From assembly GCF_964355755.1 (NCBI RefSeq), contig NC_092673.1, forward strand, positions 17,243,001 through 17,307,000: a stretch of 64,000 bases of DNA, written 5' to 3'. The notes under the pieces were generated by a model. It worked only from the letters and a program-made list of their open reading frames with translations, did no database searches and was not told where the DNA came from. Positions 37,501-46,500 of the stretch are shown here, one piece after another. The translations under genes were made by a program, and so were the position numbers. How positions within the stretch are numbered: the first letter of the stretch is position 1; the number at the start of each line of letters is the position of its first letter. This stretch comes from Antedon mediterranea. Taxonomy: Eukaryota > Echinodermata > Crinoidea > Comatulida > Antedonidae.

Positions 37501-40500
37501 CTATGAAAGTGACTTTGGGCCAGGTCTGCGCTTTCCTACATTACCTGTTTGAGTCAGGTCTGCAGGTTCGCACCGTATCCGGCTATCGGTCTGCCTTGGC
37601 TGCAGTAATTCCGAATTTTAAAGACGGCTCGACCATCTCTTCATCCCCTGCAATTTCCAGTTTGCTTCGCGGGATGTTTCGAGAACGGCCTCCTACCAAG
37701 GCCCTGATTCCACGTTGGGACGTCAATGTCGTCCTAGCCGCTCTTATGCGTCCACCCTTCGAGCCCCTGAGTAGGGCATCACTTTACAACCTGACTCTCA
37801 AAACTGCCTTTTTGATTGCACTAGCCTCGTGCAAGCGCAGAGGTGAACTGCATGCTCTTTCTCTGGAGCCAGGGCACATCAGGTTTGAACGGGGTGGCGC
37901 GCGGTTGGTTTTTAGGAAAGATTTCCTTGCAAAATCTCAGACATTGAACTTCTCGCCGCCGACTGTGTTTATTCCCACCATTGCTGCATATTCAGGGGTT
38001 GAGGAAGACAGACTTTGGTGCCCGGTGCGGGCACTAAAGTTTTACATCAAACGCACAGAGTCCATTCGGGTCTCAGCGTCACATCTGTTCATATCGACAG
38101 TTGCACCCTTCCGACCGGCTGCTCGGTCGACGCTGGCAAACTGGGTCGTGGCAGCCATCCGGGCTGGTTACGACTCCACAAATACGCCTCCTCCGGCACA
38201 TATGCACCAAGTGCGTGGCATAGCCGCTTCATGGGCGCTGTTTGCTGGGGTGCCCCTTCCAGACATCCTGCAAGCGGCATGGTGGCGATCACAGTCCACC
38301 TTCACATCCCACTACCTGTCGGATACCTCCGCAAACCAGTCTACGGTGGCGGCTTCAATCTTGAAGCCCAGACACTAGGTATGTATGACAATGTTTACCT
38401 TGCCTCCCGCCTCCGACTAGACTCTAGTCCGGTGCTACACTGGCTTATGTTGGTTTATCCAGGTAAGCTAGGCACGATATAGACTACACAAACCAACAGT
38501 GGTGTTGGTAGTCTATGAGTGCCGCTTACCTGGATAAACGCCCTCCCTACCGTCCCCTCAGGCAGGTGGTCTTGAGAAATGATGACGATGATAAGTGGGT
38601 GTGTCTCACTTGAGGGCGTACTGGTGGCGGACTGATCCATTATCCGACGGGGGTGGGGAAAAATTAATGTTAATAATGTTCTTCTTTTCGTAATGTTTAC
38701 CTCTTGTCGGAGAGAGAGGCTTATGTTGGTTTATCCAGGTAAGCGGCACTCATAGACTACCAACACCACTGTTGGTTTGTGTATTTTATTAATTTCCTGA
38801 TATAAAAATAATTGTTTTATTAGTTAATGTTGATACTGTGACACTAATGTGACCATTTATAATGATAACAAGTTCAATATAAGTGCATTTATGCAGAAAA
38901 CTATCTGATAAATTTGAATAATGAGGGTTTGTTGAAGTAAACTGACAGATACAGCGATATAATATAATTTTGTATTTAAACAGAAGATAAGTAAATATCA
39001 CCTGCTTGTTTTACAACAGGAATAAGGCTATAAATGTTTGGTTTGGTGTTTTGATGTAGTACTGCAATATCAGACTGCTACTAGACCAGTGGATGGAAGA
39101 ATCTTGAAATCCATAGCTGACAATTGTAATTTTTTGGTTACCAACAACTTTTTATAAATTCATTTGTGTGAGGTATATATTTTTTTAAAATTTCAGTAGA
39201 TCTACCTGATTCCCAGTGCTGTATCTGCACATACTATCTATTTCTGAAGTATCATAGGAATATTTGGTAATACAGCATCACATGTGGTGCCTGTATCGTG
39301 TAAGGACGTTAAGGGTTAGGTTACTCTAGATACATGTGAAACACATGTGATGTTGTATTACAAAATATTCCTGATTCTTCGGAAATCGATACAGATACAG
39401 TACCGAGAATCGGCTTGTAGATTAGTGATGTTAATTCTTGTTACAACTATACATTATTTGGGCTGCTTTGTGAAATGCGTATTAGACTCAATACTCAAAT
39501 ATGCCTCTTCAAAGTTAGCTTGGATATTGCTCCTACTAGATGTATGTTGATATAATGTATTAATCCTCAACAAGTAAACAAAAGCTGTTGAGTGATAATG
39601 TGTTTGTGTATGTCATGATCTACTGTATAAACACTTTTTAACAGGCCTACGCAGTTAGTTAAAATATACTGTTTAAATCTAAATGCCCTAAAAAAATTAT
39701 TTCAGTTAGATATTTTAACAGGAGAGATTTAATGTTTACTATTTTTATTTTAAGAGAGGCATAATTGACTTGATTGGTAAATGAAGACGGTGTATTTTTA
39801 AAATGGAGAGGTATGGTTTTCAAATTTATTTAAAATACAAATAAACTAACTTTCAATTATTTGTTGATATTTATTTTACTTTTTAAAATTTAATTTTTAT
39901 GGTGCTTTTAACAAAGTGTCAAAAAAAAAATATATATAAAAAGACCATAGAGATGTATTGTCCTCCAAAAACATGACAAAATGAAGATTAATTAAATCAG
40001 ACTTTAAATAGGTTATTTTGTAGTTTTAATAAAGTAAATCTCTTCCATAGAAAAGAAAAACAAACAAAAAAATGTTTTCACTCACAAAATAAATGTTTAA
40101 ATTCAACCAAAAACCTATTGGCTGGCTGGCAGCCAATTTGACTGCTTTTTGGTTTAAATTACAGTTTTTTCAGGTAAATAATGTTTTTTTCTATTCAATT
40201 GTGGATAACTATTATGTGACAATAAAATGGCATATTCAACAAAAAAATGTTTATAATTATTTTTTCAGGGGGACAATACATCTTTAAGTATGAAAAAAAT
40301 TCAAATTTAAACATGCAATCAGGCCTGTCATGAACAGTGACATTATCTGGCATTCATTTGGTCATCTCACTTTCTAGATCACAAGAGATCTTAAGTTGAC
40401 TTTTTGAAAGTGTAAGTTAGGTTTTCTTACAGTACAGGGCAATTTCTATATTATTTCAATATAGAAATAGGTAATTCCAAACCTTTTAGGATAATATTGA

Positions 40501-43500
40501 AGTTTATAATTTTCATTTTGACAGGAACAATTTAGAACAAGCTTTGGTCAGGAATGATTTGGAAACAGTTGAACGACTTTGTAGGACGCAACCAGATCTT
40601 GTGAAAACTATCGATGAGGTATAACTAAATATAATCAGACTTTGAATAGGCCTTGGCAGTTTTAATAAGTTATTCACTTCCGTAGAAAAAAAAATTATTT
40701 CTCTTTTACTAAAAACCATTGTCTGATGGACAATTTGACGATTTGTTGCTTAAATTACAGTTTTAATTTTTTTTATGATCCAATTTTGGTCAAAGTGATT
40801 TGAACATTCTTTTAAATACAATTTTATGAAATTCACATTTTTGCTATTACTACTTTTGCTTTTTCATTTTCCCTCTTTCCTTTTCTATATTAAAAAATTT
40901 GTATTTAACACTTTCACCGCCAGGCATTCAATACAGGAAGTACCCCTCACCGCCAGCCATTTTAGATAAATTTACCTGTTTTTCAAAGCTCATAGCAAAG
41001 GTGTTTGTAATCAGAATAACATGCAATATACACTCAAATAATGAGATAGAAATAAACTTTCCAATGGTACCAAACACTTTATTGAAATAAAACTGCAATA
41101 CCACATAATTGTACAAAAAACTTGGCTCACTTTTAGCACTTTAGGCTCAATCGGAGAACAAAGCAGAGATAATGAGGATTTTAGCCTGGCTGCACCGTCT
41201 GTCAGTGTCACGATTCTCAACCTATTCTACAAACTAGCCTAGGCCAGGCTAGCTAAATTATCTCCAATTATTTATTACATTTTATAAACAACATTTAGGT
41301 ACAAATATACCATCACCATCTGGGGATAATAAATACTCATTTTCAGAGTCAGAGTCGGCAAATATTTCTGCAATTGCTTCTCCGCCTTGAGCACATTATG
41401 TTGTTTACGGATAGGAGGCCAGCTGGGGTCAATGGCACTAGGGGTTAATAAAGTATCAACATATTTGCGGTCCAGATCGATTTGGATGTTGAAATTTCTA
41501 TATGCGGTCCATATATACCTGATCTAACAAATTGTGCAATAAAAAGCCAAAGACGGAAATTTCCGTCTTTGGCGGTCTGGCGCTGGGCATTGAAAGACGG
41601 AGATTTCCGTCTTCAGCGGTGAAAGTGTTAAAGATGTATTGTCCCCCTGAAAAAAATTATTATTAAAACTTTTTTGTTGAATATGTCATTTTAATGTCAC
41701 ATTAAAATAGTTATCCACTTTGACCAAAAATTAGATTTAAAAAAATATATTTACCTGAAATAACTGTAATTAAAGCAAAAAATAGTCAAATTGGCAGCCA
41801 GCCAATGGATTTTTGGTTGAATTTAACCATTTATTTTGTCATTTTATTTAATAATTTTTTTTTTCTACGGAAGTGATTAACTTGATTAAAAGTACAAAAT
41901 AACCTATTCAAGTCTGATCTAATTAATCTTCATTTTTCATGTTTTCATGTTTCTAAACTTTACTTAAAATGACCTCAGTGATAATAACTGATAATTTATC
42001 AATAAAGATGACAAAATTAAGATCATTTACTACAGTACAGTACGTTATTTAGTAATTGTTGTATTGACAGAAATCCAATTTCACACAATTTCTGTTTTTA
42101 TGATTATGATTCCTTTACAGGATGGAAACACTCCACTGTATGTATATTTGAGTGATGATCTAATTAACCCTACTTTAGCAATCATAAATTGTCTCTTAAA
42201 TCATGGTGCATCAGCAACATTGCAAAATAAGGTAATTTACAGAGATTTTCTATCATTTTCTACCATTTTCTACCATTCTATTTTTTATTTCAATAATGAC
42301 GATTAGAATTAGAATTGTTTACTAAATTACTGTATTTAGCAGTAATCGTTACTATATTGACAGAATAAACATCATCTGTTGTCAGTATTATTTATAAACT
42401 TCATGATTATGATTCCTTTACAGGATGGAAACACTCCACTGCATGTATATCTGAGTGATGATAGACAAATACAACCTACTTTAGAAATAGTGACATCCCT
42501 TGTTGCATCAGCAACATTACAAAATAAGGCAATTTATTTTCTTTGAATAATGACAAGATTATTTTTTACATTATTTAGCTGTAATGGTTGCAATAATTTC
42601 CATTGACAGAAAACAAATTTCACATTATAGCTATTATTATAGTATTTATAAACCTCATATATTAATAATGATTTCTTTACAGGATGGGAATACTCCATTA
42701 CATGTATATCTGAGTGGTGAATTTAATCATACCTTAGAAATAGTGACTTGTCTTGTACAGCACAGTACATCAACCACATTGCAAAATAAGGTATTTTAAA
42801 ATTTTTTGATTTTTTGTCTGTTTTCAGTATTTATAAACTTTATAATTATGATTTCTTTACAGGATGGGGACACTCCATTACATGTATATCTGAGTGATGG
42901 ATTTAATCATACCTTAGGAATAGTGACTTGTCTTGTACAGCAATGTACATCAGCAACCATGCAAAATAAGGTAATGTACAGAGATTTAGATCTGTTGTGG
43001 TAAACCAGTCTATTGTTTAAAAAATGACAATATTATTTACTAAATTACTTATCCAATAATTGTTGTATTTAAAGAGAAACAATTTCGTTCGCTTACCCTC
43101 TAGGAGTTCACAAAAACATGACCACGACCCAGGAAATCAGAAACCCGGGTCAGACCTATGCATATTACATATGATTACTGAATTAGACATTTCATGAGGG
43201 GTACCCAACTTATGTACAAAAACCAAAATATAGCGACCTGGGTAGTAAAGCTAGTTTTATTTTTTGGAAGTAACAGAGTTGAGATGGGTTACAGAAATGC
43301 TGTTTAGGACTGTTGTTATGACATCTTGATGACGTCGTAAGAATGTTAAAATGCAGGTTTTTCTTGAGCATAGTAAAATTAGCGATATTACAGAAAGTAT
43401 GATTAGGGAAACAGAAACTATAATATTTGGCAGTGTATGAGATTTGAGCCTGCTACTGAGAATAAGTACGATGAGACGCGAAATATCATTTATTAATAAT

Positions 43501-46500
43501 TATATCTACTGACCACACACATCATAAGAATATAATTTTAGAAGTTTTGCAAATTGATAATGTGTTACCTAAAACATAAAATAATAGACTTTATGGTACA
43601 CAGGAGGGAAAGTCAATGCATCAATCACTGAGTGGTTATGTTATGTGCAATTTGAATGACTTGCACAATTTGAAATTGCTTATTTTCTTAAGTATTTGAT
43701 TATCAAAACACATTTTACATATTACAGATGTCTGTTATCAATATTTTAAAAGTCATGACTATGATTCTTTTACAGGATGGAAACACTCCATTACATGTAT
43801 ATCTGAGTGGTAATTATGACCCTACCTTAGAAATGGTGACATGTCTCCTAAATCAGGATGCATCAACAACATTGCAAAATAAGGTAATTTATAGGAAATT
43901 GTCAGTGTAATAGGCTAACAATCTATATCTTCTACGGTAAACATTCTCTCCCCCCCCCCCCCCCACTCATTTTATCATAGGCCACAAGAAATTCTATTGT
44001 TTCTGATGTTATTCTATAATTTGTTAATGTTATACAATGTTAATTTTATGGTTCACATCTCATCAAAAGTTCTCTAAAATGTGTGGCAATTTTGATACCT
44101 TTTATACCCCCTTTGCTCATAGGGTGTACAATTTGTATATTTAATTCTCTGACACATATCATTATCTCTATGATTCATTGTACAAAATTAAATAAATTAT
44201 TGAGGTGCCCATACACCATATTTGTAGTGGGCCCTTTTAAGCCTCAGTTGAATTACACAATCAAAAATGGCAACTCCTGTGGCAGGCCATTGCTCAAATA
44301 AACTGGATATTTTGTGGAGAACATTTGATATAGTCCACAATATCAACTTTCAAAATGTTTACTGCTATTGCAAACAATTCACATAATGTCTGTTGTCATT
44401 ATTTATAAACTTTATGATTATAATTCCTTTCCAGGATGGAAACACTCCATTACATGTATATCTGGGTGATAGATATCACCCTACCTTAGAAATGGTGGCT
44501 TATCTGAAACAGCATGGTGCACCAGTAACATTGCAAAATAAGGTAATGTAAAAAGAATTGTCAGGACAATCAGCTGCGGAAACATTTTTTTTGTTTCGTT
44601 GTTTATCAATAATGGCAATTATTATTATATTATTTAGATTTACATATGTGAACTTTATTCAATCAATCGTACATTTGTTTAGGTGTCTAGAAAACTCAGA
44701 TCTCGAATATACCTGAGTTTTCTAGATCTAGAAAACTCGGATATCTGACTTTTCTAGTTCCAAAATGGAGTTTTCTAGACACCCCATTTTTTTGGTATTA
44801 TAATGGTAAACATAATAAAGTGTATTTACAGTGATTTTTACAAAAAAAAAATTAATTATAAAATATATATAGTGATTATTTACAGTAATGATAATAATAA
44901 GAATGAATTTAATTATATTGACTATTATTTTTTTCGGTATTTATTTATAATGGTAACCATAATAACGTGTATTTACAGTGATTTTTACTTTTAATAGAAA
45001 TAGTAAATACTATTCTCGTCTAAATTTAATATTTTGTCCAACGCAGCCAATGATGCTCTATCAACCAATCACTAGACAGTAAATGTTTGAGCCATGATAT
45101 GATACTGTATCAATTAAAAAATATTCTGATACTCATTTTTATAGGAAGGAAATACACCCATCTCTGTTTTGAAAAATAACAAGCAGATACAGGACCCAGA
45201 AAAAAATGAAATTTTAAATTTTTTTGAAAGTAAGTGAAGTTTTAATTATCAAGATTTTGGGGTAAACCAATTTTCATTGCAAAGGACAGATGTTCAATTT
45301 CTTTTTCCAATGCTTTGATAAACTGATTTTGAAAATGTTCTCATACTGATCATATGATGAGCTCTGTAAAGGTTGTGCATGTGTAAGGTATCCATGCATT
45401 GTGCTATTGAAAAACTCTTTAAACTTATAGAGAATCATTGTGAGGATGTATGTAATTTAATTATAATTTCTGAACCATGCCTTATGTAGATGTGAATGAA
45501 TTATGCACATTTACAGGTTTGATAGTTTTCTTCTTTCATTAGCATTGACTATAATCACAAATGATACAGTCATTAAAAATACAATTCACGGGGTAGGGGT
45601 ACAAAAACGGTTTTTAGAGTCAAAGTAATATTGATGGATAATATGGTGCATAATTAGCAAGCAAGGTGATTGTTTACAACTGGAAATGTTTTGTGATCGA
45701 TTAGGAGCTACCTGTTTCAGAGCATAGATTTCATTTTTATGAGTTATTATAGGGGTCAAAAGGCTAATGATGACCTCTCAATAATTTATTTTGGGATCAA
45801 TTGCTTACCCTGACCAACCTGTTTCTGTGTATAATCATCAATGCACTATGACGAAGAAGAATGTCCAGAATCCAACTACAAAACCAACATAAGGTATATT
45901 AGGGACTTTTAGATTTGAGTGAACGTGAACTAAATCCACGTGCGTCCACATGGGTCGTAGTCGACTGTTACTCGTCGACAGATATATGAACGCAACCTTT
46001 TTTGACTCCGACCCCATGATCCTATTTTGGTAATTCTCGCGACCCAACATTGCGTATTTGAGCCACAGACCCCCCCCCCCCCCCATGTTAAGTGACACCT
46101 ACTGTATAGATGGCCGCAAATGGTACTCTTGCACGTAAAAATCCATATAAATGGCACCTCTAGTCCACTATAATAATAGTTGCTCGCAATTGGAAAAAGG
46201 ATCGTATCCTACTTTTTCCGCCGGTAAAGACATTTGTGTTCAATGCTAACATCCCGAACCATAAAAAGTCCCCCTCCCCTGGCTAGGAACAACATCGCTA
46301 TGAGTGTAATTTGAGAGGGACCTGTTTCTATTGAATGTTAATTGTAAATGTTCCCACCGCCGGTACATCAAAGGATGCACTTCAGTCAAGTTACACACTC
46401 ATTGCAAACTACAGAACATAGTGTCATAGAACCAGTTGGTAGATTATTAAATCCACATCCTAATGGGGATTCCCCACTTGTATATTAGCAACAAACTATG

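Larger units (their letters stand above)
33416..38783 (+). mobile_element. Structurally intact DIRS retrotransposon (DIRS-1)
   Basis: About 5.37 kb with three long frames: gag-like, RT/RNase H/methyltransferase-like and tyrosine recombinase. Terminal inverted repeats pair 33434-33605 (CTTACCTGGATAAACCAACA...) with 38566-38740. The internal complementary region (about 38441-38537) equals the reverse complement of the left outer end joined to that of the right outer end. DIRS elements use tyrosine recombinase and leave no target duplication; none is seen. The coding part is much GC-richer than the surrounding intron, and all frames are unbroken, so insertion was probably recent. It lies in intron 1 of gene 2 in the sense orientation. 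Confidence 0.92.
42121..44542 (+). other. Array of six single-repeat ankyrin exons in gene 2
   Basis: Exons of 111, 105, 108, 108, 108 and 108 bp, all phase 0-0, each encoding one repeat that starts DGNTPL(H/Y)VYL and ends TLQNK. The pattern is the ankyrin TPLH motif with two helices; at 36 residues each is three longer than the canonical 33. Preceding intron ends are also alike (TTTATAAACTTTATGATTAT; ATTTCTTTACAG), so exon and intron were duplicated together. The second exon (42424-42528) uses donor AAG|GCAATT in place of AAG|GTAATT. Confidence 0.85.

Noticed and set aside
45838-46157. Minus-strand frames around a poly-C run
   Set aside because: They depend on a homopolymer (poly-G on that strand) and have no recognisable motif.
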